From NCBI RefSeq assembly GCF_025630775.1, contig NZ_JAOSZE010000004.1, positions 124,001 to 188,000 on the forward strand: DNA of 64,000 bases, in the 5' to 3' direction. This stretch comes from Actinoplanes sp. KI2. Its GTDB lineage: Bacteria; Actinomycetota; Actinomycetes; Mycobacteriales; Micromonosporaceae. The notes below the pieces were generated by a model that was given only the letters and a program-made list of their open reading frames with translations, did no database searches and was not told where the DNA came from. Shown here one piece after another: positions 1 through 8,176 of the stretch; the first letter of the stretch is position 1, and every line of letters starts with the position of its first letter. Both the position numbers and the translations under genes were made by a program.

Positions 1-594
1 CCGGGCGGGGCGCCGATCACCTCGTACGCGGTCGTACACGACAAGCTCCTGCACCTCATCGTGATCCGCCGCGATCTCAGCGGCTATCAGCACCTGCACC
101 CGTCGATGACCGCCGACGGCACCTGGGGGATCGACCTCACTATCGCGCAGCCGGGCATCTATCGGATGATCGCGGACTTCACCGCGCTGGTCGGCGGCCG
201 GCCGGTGGCGACCACGCTGGGCACCGACCTCACCGTCGCCGGCGACTACGTGCCCGTCCCGCTGCCGGCGCCCACGCGCGCCGTCGCCGTGGACGGGCTG
301 GCCGTCGGCTACGAGGGCACCCCGAGCACCGGGTCGACCCAGCCGATCCTGATGAGTGTGGCCGGGCCCGACCACACTCCGGCGGTCGTCGAGCCCTATC
401 TCGGCGCGTACGGTCATCTGGTCGTGCTTCGCCAGGGCGACCTTGCCTACGTGCATGTCCATCCGGAGGCCTCGCTGGTCGACGGCAAGGTCAAGTTTTG
501 GCTGTCGGTGCCGAGCAGCGGCACCTACCGGATGTTCTTCGACTTCCAGGTCGGTGGTCAGGTGCACACCGCAGCGTGGACCGTGGTGGTCTGA
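1..594 (+). CDS. C-terminal part of a secreted histidine-rich beta-sandwich protein (5' end outside window)
   Basis: The frame is open from base 1, so the start lies upstream. About 197 residues are visible. They contain two related segments of the pattern hydrophobic strand, then 'HLHP' or 'HVHP', then 'SGTYR/PGIYR' and 'FDF/ADF' (QHLHPSM near residue 31, VHVHPEA near residue 145). This arrangement resembles actinobacterial exported proteins with paired histidines that are often found near copper genes. The family is recognised by pattern only, and metal binding is inferred from the HxH motifs. The 3' end overlaps the end of the convergent methyltransferase gene by 37 bases. Confidence 0.6.
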   Translation, partial: PGGAPITSYAVVHDKLLHLIVIRRDLSGYQHLHPSMTADGTWGIDLTIAQPGIYRMIADFTALVGGRPVATTLGTDLTVAGDYVPVPLPAPTRAVAVDGLAVGYEGTPSTGSTQPILMSVAGPDHTPAVVEPYLGAYGHLVVLRQGDLAYVHVHPEASLVDGKVKFWLSVPSSGTYRMFFDFQVGGQVHTAAWTVVV

Positions 595-1724
595 AGCAGT
601 TTCGCCAGCGCCGGCGTCACCGACCACTGCGCGGTCAGCGACTCGTACTCCGAAAGCTGCGCCGGGGTCGGTGGCGCGTCCGTGCGCCGCGCCCGCAACA
701 GCAGGTTGCGCGGGGTGTGCGCGGAGTCGATGAACTCGACCACCTCGACCCGGTAGCCGTGCAACCGCAGCAGCGACGCTCGCAGCGTGTCGGTCAGCAC
801 GTCGGCGAATCGCTCGCGCATGATCGCGTGCCGGGTGAGCTCGCCGAACGGCGTCGGCGCCGTGACGCCCTTGAGTTGGGCGGCGATGTCGTGGTGGCAG
901 CACGGCGCGGCCAGCACCCAGCGCGCCGACCACTGCACCGCGCGGGCCAGCGCCTCGTCGGTGGCCGTGTCGCAGGCGTGCAGCGCCAGCACCAGGTCGG
1001 GGGTGAGGGGCAGCGACGCGTCGGAGATCGTCCCGGCGACGAACGTCACGTCCGCCGAGCAGCCGAGCGCCTCGGCGACCGCCGTGTTCCGGATCCGCTG
1101 ATCCTCGCGGACGTCGACCCCGACCACCTGGACGCGTACGCCGCGGGCGGACAGATAGCGGTACGCGGCGAAGGTCAGGTAGGCGTTTCCGCAGCCCAGG
1201 TCGACCACGCGCAGCGGCGACGGCAGCTCGGCGGGCAGCGTCGCGGCCAGCGCCCGCAGGAACGCGTCGACCTGCCGCCGCTTGGCCGCCGTGCCGCCGA
1301 CCACCTCGAACAGCGGGTCGCCCGGGTCGAGCAGCCACTGCTTGGCCCGGTCGTGCCCGGCGTCCGGCGCCGACGCGGGCGCCGCGCCGCGGTGCACCTG
1401 GGCGTCACCCTTCTTGGTGATTCGCACCTGCACGGTGGCCGTCGTAGTCTCCACGTGCCAGTTCCCGAACGGCTCGGCGAGTAGGGCATCGACGGCCGAC
1501 TCCGCCTCGGCGCCGGGCGCGGCGTTCCGGGTGAACGGCCGAGAGCCGTCATCGGTGACGATCTGTAGGTGCGGGCCACCCTTCAACGTCACCGGTCGCA
1601 ACTCCGCCCGCGTCACCGACGGTGTCTTCCCCCGGCGACGGCCGGCGGCGACGGCCCGGGTGAGGCCGGGAGCGAGCAGCAGGGTGCGTACCTCGGCGAG
1701 GACGTCCGCGAGCGGTTCTGGCAT
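558..1724 (-). CDS. SAM-dependent methyltransferase (METTL25/GSTCD-like family)
   Basis: The protein has 388 residues. A Rossmann-type SAM-binding loop 'VVDLGCGNAYLTFA' sits near residue 180, followed by 'VVGVDVRE' (acidic end of strand 2) and 'LALHACDTATD', then 'APCCHHD'. The DLGCGxAYLTFA plus ALHACDTATD plus CCHH set is typical of the Methyltransf_32 class of enzymes, whose substrate is mostly unknown; an RNA or protein target is possible. The N-terminal 120 residues are a family-specific lead domain. The start ATG at 1724 begins the first conserved helix. The gene converges on the preceding secreted protein and overlaps it by 37 bases. I am sure of the fold and unsure of the substrate. 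Confidence 0.8.
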   Translation of the reverse strand: MPEPLADVLAEVRTLLLAPGLTRAVAAGRRRGKTPSVTRAELRPVTLKGGPHLQIVTDDGSRPFTRNAAPGAEAESAVDALLAEPFGNWHVETTTATVQVRITKKGDAQVHRGAAPASAPDAGHDRAKQWLLDPGDPLFEVVGGTAAKRRQVDAFLRALAATLPAELPSPLRVVDLGCGNAYLTFAAYRYLSARGVRVQVVGVDVREDQRIRNTAVAEALGCSADVTFVAGTISDASLPLTPDLVLALHACDTATDEALARAVQWSARWVLAAPCCHHDIAAQLKGVTAPTPFGELTRHAIMRERFADVLTDTLRASLLRLHGYRVEVVEFIDSAHTPRNLLLRARRTDAPPTPAQLSEYESLTAQWSVTPALAKLLQTTTVHAAVCT

Positions 1725-1861
1725 CTCTCCATTCTGCCCGCGTCACGGCGACCGGCCGGCGCACCGAACCGGCCGGTGGCCGAACACACGTCCGGCACCT
1801 ACTGGGCCGCGAAGTCGATCTATAGATACGCTGTTCGCGCGAGAAGCGAGGTGCGCCGCCG

Positions 1862-2518
1862 ATGTCCTTCATGGCCGACCCGCCGGGGGCCGACCGGCTG
1901 TCCGCACGGCTGCGCCGCGAGACCGGCAGAGCACTCGAAATCACCCAGACGCACAGCTTTCTGGACGCCCTCGCCGCCGGCCGCGTCTCCTGGGTCGCCT
2001 ATGCCGACATGGTCGCCCAGTATTGGTTTCTCTACGAGGCGCTGGAGCTGGCCGGGCACACGATGGCCGACGACCCGATCGCCCGGGCGTTCGTCTTTCC
2101 CGAGTTGGAGCGGCTGGCGCCGATCGAGGCGGATCTGCGTTTCCTGCACGGCCCGCGCTGGGCGGACCGGATGGCCGCCCTGCCCGCCACCACGACCTAC
2201 TGCACGCGCCTGCGCTATGCCGCCAACTCGCACCCGGTCGGCTTCATCGCGCACCATTACACGCGTTTCCTCGGCGATCTCGCCGGCGGCCAATACCTGG
2301 GCCAGGCGATTGCCCGCGTCTATGGCCTCAACGGCGCCGGCCACCGTTTCTACGTTTTCCCCGGCATCGATCTCGAGGCGTTTCAGACCTATTACGGCCG
2401 GCTCCTGGACGCCCTTCCCGGGTCGTCCGAGGAGCGGGACGAGCTGGTCGCCGAGGCCGTGGAGGCGCACCGTCTGCACCTCGCGGTCCTCGACGAGCTG
2501 GCACGACGCTGGATCTGA
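1862..2518 (+). CDS. hmuO: biliverdin-producing heme oxygenase
   Basis: The protein has 218 residues, the usual length for soluble bacterial heme oxygenases, which open heme to biliverdin, CO and Fe2+. The distal-helix signature 'RFLGDLAGGQYLGQAI' (near residue 138) matches the family 'RYLGDLSGGQ'. 'ITQTHSFLDAL' near residue 28 supplies the probable proximal histidine. There is no signal peptide or membrane segment, so it should be cytoplasmic. The ATG at 1862 follows a purine-rich 'gcgagg'; a second in-frame ATG at 1871 is possible. No heme-uptake genes are adjacent, so whether it serves iron scavenging or heme turnover cannot be read from context. Expression by iron is likely in this family, but I see no obvious DtxR box. 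Confidence 0.88.
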   Translation: MSFMADPPGADRLSARLRRETGRALEITQTHSFLDALAAGRVSWVAYADMVAQYWFLYEALELAGHTMADDPIARAFVFPELERLAPIEADLRFLHGPRWADRMAALPATTTYCTRLRYAANSHPVGFIAHHYTRFLGDLAGGQYLGQAIARVYGLNGAGHRFYVFPGIDLEAFQTYYGRLLDALPGSSEERDELVAEAVEAHRLHLAVLDELARRWI

Positions 2519-2528
2519 ACGGCACGAA

Positions 2529-2590
2529 GCGTAACCCCGGCCGCTAGCTCTGCGTGGCCCGGCCGAGGCCGGGCCCGAAGAGGGTTACGC
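2529..2590. terminator. nested dyad between convergent heme oxygenase and helicase genes
   Basis: An inner perfect 9-bp inverted repeat (2556-2564 with 2567-2575, ggcccggcc/ggccgggcc) is enclosed by an outer 9-bp pair, gcgtaaccc (2529-2537) with gggttacgc (2582-2590). It lies between two converging genes, as a bidirectional terminator would. The right outer arm contains the helicase stop codon. Confidence 0.6.
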
Positions 2591-4540
2591 GTCGGCTTCG
2601 GAGCCACCGGACGACTCGGCGGCGTTCGCGGCCGAGCCGTTGCCGGAACCGCGGCTGCCCCGGCCACCTCGGCGACGGCGACGGCGCGGACGGTCGGCGT
2701 CGTCATCCGAGTCCGGGCCGTCCTCGTCCGCGGAGGACGTGTCTGTGGAAAGCGCGCCCGCGGACGGCGCGGCGGTTGCCTCGCCGGCCGGCACCTCGTC
2801 GCTGCCGCCCGAGAAGAGCAGCGTCGTGGCCGGCGCCCGGCGCCGCGTGCGAGCCCGCTTCGGCGCCGCCTCGGCCTCCCCGGCGACCGGCTCGGCCACC
2901 GCTCCAGCCGGCTCGGCCACCGGCCCGGCCGGCTCGGCTACTGCTCCGGCCGGCTCGGCCACCGCGCCGGCCGGCTTGGCCGCCGCGCGGGACCGCCTGG
3001 CCACCGCGCCGCCCCGCTCGGCCGTGTCGACCGACCCGGCCTCCCCGGGCGCGCCGGCCTCGGGCGTACCGGAAAGATCGGAATCGTCGCCCACCCGGCG
3101 GCGGCGTCGCTGGCGCTTGGGCCGCTCGGCATCCTCGGCCGGAGCCGCCCCCGCGTCGGGACCGGAGCCGCCGGCGCGCGGGCGTCGCCCACGACCCCGC
3201 GTCGGTTCCCGGCGCCGGCGCCCGCCGCCCAGATCTTCCTCGACCTCGGCCGAGAGGCCGGCCCGGTTGCGCTCGGCGGTCGGCAGCGTGCCCGATACGT
3301 CGGCGGGAATGTCCAGGTCGGAGTAGAGCGCGGCGCTCGTGTGGTACGTCTCCGGCGGCTGCGGCATGCCCAGGCCCATCGACTTGTCGATGAGCACCCA
3401 GCGCGGCATGTCCTCCCAGTCGACGAAGGTCACCGCGACGCCGGTCGCGCCCGCCCGGCCGGTGCGGCCGATGCGATGCGTGTAGGTGTCCGGGTCCTCG
3501 GGGCAGTCGTAGTTGATCACGTGGGTCACGCCGGAGACGTCCAGGCCGCGGGCGGCGACGTCGGTAGCGACCAGCACGTCGATCTTGCCGCTGCGGAACG
3601 CTCGCAGCGCCCGCTCGCGGGCGCCCTGGCCCAGGTCGCCGTGCACCGCGGCGACCGCGAAGCCGCGGAAGTCGAGGTCCTCGGCGACCCGGTCGGCGGC
3701 CCGCTTGGTGCGGCAGAAGATCATGGTGAGACCGCGTTCGCGGGCCTGCAGGATGCGGGCCACCATCTCCAGCTTGTTCAGCGGGTGGGTGCGGTAGACG
3801 ACCTGCTTGGTCAGCGGCGACGGGCCGCTCTCGGAGGTGTGCCCGGCGTGGATGGTGACCGGGTGGCTCAGGAACCGGCGGGACAGGGCCACGATCGGGT
3901 CCGGCATGGTCGCCGAGAACAGCATGGTCTGCCGCTGCTCGGGGAGCATCGCGAGGATCTTCTCGACGTCGTCCAGGAAGCCCAGGTCGAGCATCCGGTC
4001 GGCCTCGTCCAGCACGAGCGCCTTGATCGAGTTGAGCTTGAGGGTCTTCTGCTTGGCCAGGTCGAGCAGCCGCCCGGGGGTGCCGACAAGGATCTCGACC
4101 CCCTTCTTGAGCGCGTCGACCTGCGGCTCGTACGCCACCCCGCCGTAGATCGGCAACACCCGGACGCCGCGCGTGCTGCCCGCGGCGGCCAGGTCGCGGG
4201 CCACCTGCAGACCCAGCTCACGGGTGGGGACGACGATCAGCGCCTGCGGCTTGCCGTCGGCGCCCTCGGCGGGGGAGATGACCCGCTCGAGCAGCGGCAG
4301 GCCGAAGCCGAGGGTCTTGCCGGTGCCGGTCGGGGCCTGGCCGATGAGGTCGGTGCCGCGCAGCGCGATGGGCAGCGCGTACTCCTGGATCGCGAAGGCT
4401 CGGGTGATGCCGGCCTTCGCCAGTGCCTCGACGGTCTCGGCGCGGACGCCCAGCTCGGCGAAGGTCGGACTGTCCGGGCGAACGGGGGCCCGATTGACGA
4501 CGGGGACCAGCGCGGGTTCGGAGTTTTCGATGTCTGTCAT
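2585..4540 (-). CDS. DEAD-box ATP-dependent RNA helicase with low-complexity C-terminal tail
   Basis: The protein has 651 residues. Motifs appear in order: Q motif around 'ITRAFAIQEYALPIAL', Walker A 'APTGTGKT', 'PTREL', 'GTPGRLLD', Walker B 'LDEADRM', 'SATMP', 'ATDVAARGLD' and 'HRIGRTGRAG'. This makes an RNA helicase core of about 420 residues of the RhlE/DeaD class, acting in ribosome assembly or RNA decay. The last 220 residues are disordered: repeated 'AEPAGAVAEPAG' units (DNA 2881-2980, about 24-bp period), then basic stretches such as 'RPRRRRRRGG', which probably bind RNA. The start ATG at 4540 precedes 'TDIENSEPALVP', a typical short lead. The 259 bases upstream of the start (4541-4799) contain only the promoter region and the terminator of the gene behind. 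Confidence 0.92.
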   Translation of the reverse strand: MTDIENSEPALVPVVNRAPVRPDSPTFAELGVRAETVEALAKAGITRAFAIQEYALPIALRGTDLIGQAPTGTGKTLGFGLPLLERVISPAEGADGKPQALIVVPTRELGLQVARDLAAAGSTRGVRVLPIYGGVAYEPQVDALKKGVEILVGTPGRLLDLAKQKTLKLNSIKALVLDEADRMLDLGFLDDVEKILAMLPEQRQTMLFSATMPDPIVALSRRFLSHPVTIHAGHTSESGPSPLTKQVVYRTHPLNKLEMVARILQARERGLTMIFCRTKRAADRVAEDLDFRGFAVAAVHGDLGQGARERALRAFRSGKIDVLVATDVAARGLDVSGVTHVINYDCPEDPDTYTHRIGRTGRAGATGVAVTFVDWEDMPRWVLIDKSMGLGMPQPPETYHTSAALYSDLDIPADVSGTLPTAERNRAGLSAEVEEDLGGGRRRREPTRGRGRRPRAGGSGPDAGAAPAEDAERPKRQRRRRRVGDDSDLSGTPEAGAPGEAGSVDTAERGGAVARRSRAAAKPAGAVAEPAGAVAEPAGPVAEPAGAVAEPVAGEAEAAPKRARTRRRAPATTLLFSGGSDEVPAGEATAAPSAGALSTDTSSADEDGPDSDDDADRPRRRRRRGGRGSRGSGNGSAANAAESSGGSEADA

Positions 4541-4765
4541 GAAGTTTTACGGGTGCCTCTCGTGGTGCGCCCGTCGGAATGCTTGGGGCGCGCTGTGGGT
4601 AGGGCGCGGGCCACACGCTGAAAAAGCGGGCCGCACGCGCGCGGGTCGCCCGCGGCGAAACGGGATTCGCGGGGTGAAAAACAGCGAACCGGATCGACGT
4701 CGACGGGCGACAAACCCCAGTCTACCCGACTGAGAGATCGTGCACCTCAGAGCGGAGTTACGGGA

Positions 4766-4789
4766 GGCACCCCTGGTGACAGGGGTGCC
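4766..4789 (-). terminator. terminator of the TetR-DUF3107 unit
   Basis: Perfect 10-bp stem (4766-4775 ggcacccctg with 4780-4789 caggggtgcc) and a 4-base loop, 10 bases past the DUF3107 stop codon on the minus strand. There is no long T-run, as is common in high-GC actinobacteria. Confidence 0.65.
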
Positions 4790-4799
4790 CGCCGGAACC

Positions 4800-5024
4800 T
4801 CAGCGAGTGGTGAAGCCGAACGGCCGGTTGGACGACTCGGCGATCTCGACGTAGGCCACCTTGTTGACCGGAATGATCACCTTGCGGCCCTTCTCGTCCT
4901 GGAGCGACAGCACGCTGTCCTTGGCCATCGCCTCGGTCACTGCCTGCTCGACCTCCGCCGGGGTCTGAGCGCTCTCGAGCACCAGCTCGCGCGGCGTGTG
5001 CTGCACGCCGATCTTGACCTCCAC
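4800..5024 (-). CDS. DUF3107 family small protein
   Basis: The protein has 74 residues, 'MEVKIGVQHTPRELVLES...', and ends in 'NRPFGFTTR'. This is the compact actinobacterial DUF3107 family of unknown function, ATP-binding-like by annotation tradition only. It lies 38 bases downstream of the TetR gene on the same strand and ends at a clear hairpin, so the two are probably co-transcribed. The order helicase, DUF3107, TetR, then hydrolase, DUF3152 and MoeZ is, to my knowledge, conserved among actinobacteria. There are no cysteines and no membrane segment, so the product should be cytosolic. Function unknown. Confidence 0.8.
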   Translation of the reverse strand: MEVKIGVQHTPRELVLESAQTPAEVEQAVTEAMAKDSVLSLQDEKGRKVIIPVNKVAYVEIAESSNRPFGFTTR

Positions 5025-5062
5025 GGGGTCCTCCCTCTGTACGGGTCTTACCGCTGTGAAGG

Positions 5063-5722
5063 TTATCCGATTTCGGCCGTCGAACCGCTGGTTGTGCCGT
5101 CCTGCAGGGGGAAGCTGGCGATCCCGCGCCAGATCAGCGCAGCTACGAGCGATTCGGCTTCCGCTTTCGGCGTACGCCGGCCGTTCGCCAGCCAGAACTG
5201 TGCGGACTGGCCGGCCGCCCCGACCAGGCCCGAGGCGAGCAGCTCGGCGGCGTCCCCGGCGAGGGCGGTGTCCGAGATGATCGTGTCGGTCACCGCCGCG
5301 ATGCAGCCCTGCTCGACCCGCTCGACCCGCTGCCGCACCTGCGGGTCGTTGCGCAGGTCGGACTCGAAGACCAGGCGGAACGCCTCGCTCTCGTGGTCCA
5401 TGAAGTCGAAGTACGCCCGGACCGCGCCCTTCACCCGCTCCTTGTTGTCGTGGGTGGCCAGCATGGCCTCGCGCACCTTGGCGATTATCGCGTCGCAGTG
5501 CGTGTCCAGCAGCGCCAGGTACAGCTCGAGCTTGCCGGGGAAGTGCTGGTACAGCACCGGCTTGGAGACGCCGGCCCGCTCCGCGATGTCGTCCATCGCG
5601 GCGGCGTGATAGCCGTGCGCCACGAAGATCTGCTGGGCCGCGGCCAGCAACTGCTTGCGGCGCGCGGAGCGGGGCAGGCGGGTGGGCCGGGCGGTCTGTG
5701 CCCCGCCGGACGCAGCGGTCAT
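5063..5722 (-). CDS. TetR/AcrR-family transcriptional regulator
   Basis: The protein has 219 residues. The N-terminal helix-turn-helix is clear at about residues 25-70: 'RRKQLLAAAQQIFVAHGYHA', then 'MDDIAERAGVSKPVLYQHF' and 'GKLELYLALLD'. The C-terminal domain has no recognised ligand signature. It is divergent from the proline-rich protein gene and upstream of the DUF3107 gene. The intergenic DNA 5723-5881 is shared by both promoters and is the natural place for its operator; I see no strong palindrome there. The target regulon cannot be read from the sequence. Confidence 0.88.
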   Translation of the reverse strand: MTAASGGAQTARPTRLPRSARRKQLLAAAQQIFVAHGYHAAAMDDIAERAGVSKPVLYQHFPGKLELYLALLDTHCDAIIAKVREAMLATHDNKERVKGAVRAYFDFMDHESEAFRLVFESDLRNDPQVRQRVERVEQGCIAAVTDTIISDTALAGDAAELLASGLVGAAGQSAQFWLANGRRTPKAEAESLVAALIWRGIASFPLQDGTTSGSTAEIG

Positions 5723-5881
5723 GTCTCTCTACCTTCCAGGGGGTCGGTCCCCGCGGTTTGGTCGGCGCGGTTTGCCCGGATCGGCGCAGGTTGCTGCCAC
5801 CCGGTCAATTGTCGCGACGCTGCAACTTATCGCCACCGCACCCACACGGTAGCCTCAGCACGGGCGAGCGAGGAGCACGCG

Positions 5882-8176
5882 GTGGATGAAACAGGGCATT
5901 CCGGAGACACTGGAGCCCCGGAGGGTGGCGACAGTGCCGATTCGCGCGAGCGTGCTCGAGTGAACGGCTGGGCGACGCAGGATAGTCCCTGGTCGAACCC
6001 CGGCGCCGCACTCGACACGGAAAACGACGTACCGGCGTGGCGTCGGCCTACGCCCTTTCCGCGAAATCAGGCATTTCCTCCCATCGACCGATCATACGGC
6101 TCGGCCCAGCCCACGCCACCGCAGCCCACGCCACCGCAGCCCACGCCGCCCCAGCCCACCTCGGCCCCCGCTGGGCCCGGGTTCTCCGCGCCGTCCGCAG
6201 GACCAGGCGCCGGCAGCGGCACAGCGCCGGTTCCCGCGCCCGCGCCGCCGGGCTTCGTCGACGCGCGGCCGTCCGGCGAAATTCCCCCGTCCGGGGGGTC
6301 CTCGCCGGCCGATCAGGCCGCCTCCCGCTGGGCGGACACCCGCCCGCGCTACTCCGACCTGCTGGCCCACCTGACCCCGCCGGGCGCCGAACAGGCCCGC
6401 CCCCCGGCCCCGCGCATCGAGCCCGGCCCGCTTCCGCAACTTTCGGCGCCGCCCCTGCCGCAGCCGCCACGTGGCCTGGGGGAGACGACCGGCTCGATCG
6501 GGCCCACCTCGCGGATCGGACGGCCGACCAGCCTGCGCTCGGTCGAGCCGATCAGCCCGTACGAGTCGGCCACCCCGATCAGCCCGTACGACCCGCCCAC
6601 GCCCAACAGCGCCCCGCCGTACCCGTACGAGGGTGACCTCGAGGACACCCCGGCGCCCCCGATTCAGCAGCGCGCCGCGGTCCCCCTGGTGCGCCCGGCC
6701 GCCCCGGCCGCCCGCCGCGCCGATTGGGCCCCGCCGGAGCCGCCGCCCGCGCCACCGGGAGCGGGTGCCCAGGCGGTGGCACCGCCGTCGTACGATCCGA
6801 GTTTCCCGCGCCGGGTCTCCTACGAGCCCGGTCCGGCCGCGGAGCCGCCCGGCTACCAGTCGGGCACGGCGTACGCGGCCTTCGGCAGCCCGACACCGGC
6901 CGCCGGCGGGGGGAGCGGACCGGCCGATCCCGGCACGCGGATCAGCCCACCGGCCGACCCCGGCCGACGGGCGAGCGGTTTGGCCGACCCCAGCCCACGG
7001 GTACTGCCGCAGCGCGTACCGGCCCAACCGGACGTGCCGAGAGTTCCGGAGCCGCCGTTGACGGAGCCGACGGCCGAGACGCCGGCGCTGGCTCGGATCG
7101 CCACCCACCTGCGCCGTGGCGACGTGCAGCCGCGCGACCGGGAGGAGGGCTTCGACGTGCAGGCGATCCTCGCCGCGGTGCGCGGCGTCGACGGCGTGCG
7201 CGACGCGTCCCTGCGCGCGACCCCGTCGGGCGCGCACAGCCTGCGCCTGGATCTCGCCGAGGGCGCCGACCCGGCCGAGGTGAGCCGCCGCGTGGCCCGT
7301 CTGCTCCAGGAGCGGATGGGCCTGGACGCCGCGATGAAGGGCGACGCGGTGGCGCCGCTGCCGGTCCCGCCGGCGGCCGCCCCGGTGTCGCCACCCGCGC
7401 CGACCCGGCCCCGCAGCGCGCCCCCGGCGCCGGTCGCGGCGGCCCAAGCGCCCGTCTCGTCGCCGCCTCAGGCGCCCGTCTCGTCACCGCTCCTGCCCCC
7501 GGCCCCGGCCGCCCAGGTGTCCGCGCCGCCCGTGCCGCTGGCCGAGCGCGTTCGACCGGCCGAGCACGCCCGCCCCGAGCCCGAGCCGCTCAGGCCGGTC
7601 GAAAGCAGGCCGGTCGAGAGCCGGCCGGTCGAAAGCAGGCCGGTGGAGAGCCGGTTGGTGGAGAGCAGGCCGGTGGAGAGCCAGCGGGCTCAGCCCGAGG
7701 AGGAGGCCGAGGTCGTCCCCGCCGACGACCACCGCCCGACCCGCCCGCTCTACCCCGGCGAACACCCCGGCCCCCGCATCGTCATCGAGAACGTGCACGT
7801 CAACACGTTCGGCACGGACGCCACGGTCGAGGTGCGCCTGGCCGTGGGCGGCCGCGCGACGTCCGGTTCGGCCAGCGGCCCGGCCGTCGACGGCTACCTG
7901 CTGCGGCTGTGCGCCACGGCCACCGCCGGCGCGGTCGACGAACTGCTGGCCTCCTCCGAGCACCCGGACGGCCCGGCCCGCTGCTTCGTCGAGCACGCGG
8001 CCGCGGTCCCGTTCGGCAACTCCCAGGTGGCGGTCGTCGTGCTGTTGCTGTCCTGCAACGGCTGGGTGGAGCAGCTCGCCGGGTCGGCGGTGGTGGCCGG
8101 TGACGACCGGCACGCCATGGTCCGCGCCACGCTGGCCGCGGTGAACCGGCGGCTCGAGGCACTCTTGTCCCGATGA
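5882..8176 (+). CDS. large proline-rich protein with conserved C-terminal domain, function unknown
   Basis: I chose the GTG at 5882 because 'aggag' sits 6 bases ahead of it; the frame is open further upstream only by chance. The product is 764 residues. The first 390 or so are proline/alanine-rich and disordered, with 'PTPPQ' repeats around 6110-6160 and 'ISPYE/ISPYD' repeats. A compact segment follows at about residues 400-485 ('LARIATHLRRGDV...VARLLQERMGL'). It resembles a small alpha/beta fold with a 'GVDGVRDASLRAT' strand and recurs in Micromonosporaceae hypotheticals. Next comes the PVESR repeat block, and finally a 130-residue folded domain ('IVIENVHVNTFGTD...AAVNRRLEALL'). There is no signal peptide. 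The stop overlaps the hydrolase start by 4 bases (ATGA), so the two are translationally coupled. I do not recognise the function. Confidence 0.7.
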   Translation: MDETGHSGDTGAPEGGDSADSRERARVNGWATQDSPWSNPGAALDTENDVPAWRRPTPFPRNQAFPPIDRSYGSAQPTPPQPTPPQPTPPQPTSAPAGPGFSAPSAGPGAGSGTAPVPAPAPPGFVDARPSGEIPPSGGSSPADQAASRWADTRPRYSDLLAHLTPPGAEQARPPAPRIEPGPLPQLSAPPLPQPPRGLGETTGSIGPTSRIGRPTSLRSVEPISPYESATPISPYDPPTPNSAPPYPYEGDLEDTPAPPIQQRAAVPLVRPAAPAARRADWAPPEPPPAPPGAGAQAVAPPSYDPSFPRRVSYEPGPAAEPPGYQSGTAYAAFGSPTPAAGGGSGPADPGTRISPPADPGRRASGLADPSPRVLPQRVPAQPDVPRVPEPPLTEPTAETPALARIATHLRRGDVQPRDREEGFDVQAILAAVRGVDGVRDASLRATPSGAHSLRLDLAEGADPAEVSRRVARLLQERMGLDAAMKGDAVAPLPVPPAAAPVSPPAPTRPRSAPPAPVAAAQAPVSSPPQAPVSSPLLPPAPAAQVSAPPVPLAERVRPAEHARPEPEPLRPVESRPVESRPVESRPVESRLVESRPVESQRAQPEEEAEVVPADDHRPTRPLYPGEHPGPRIVIENVHVNTFGTDATVEVRLAVGGRATSGSASGPAVDGYLLRLCATATAGAVDELLASSEHPDGPARCFVEHAAAVPFGNSQVAVVVLLLSCNGWVEQLAGSAVVAGDDRHAMVRATLAAVNRRLEALLSR
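7591..7685 (+). repeat. 15-bp tandem repeat encoding R-P-V-E-S units
   Basis: Six consecutive near-copies of a 15-base unit (aggccggtcgaaagc and variants) encode RPVES repeats inside the proline-rich protein. Sense-only third-position changes (cgg/agg, gtc/gtg) and one V-to-L change show the array is old enough to have drifted. Confidence 0.8.

Noticed and set aside
5393..5881. Upstream extension of the proline-rich protein
   Set aside because: It is antisense to the TetR gene; GTG 5882 has a ribosome site and suits gene spacing.
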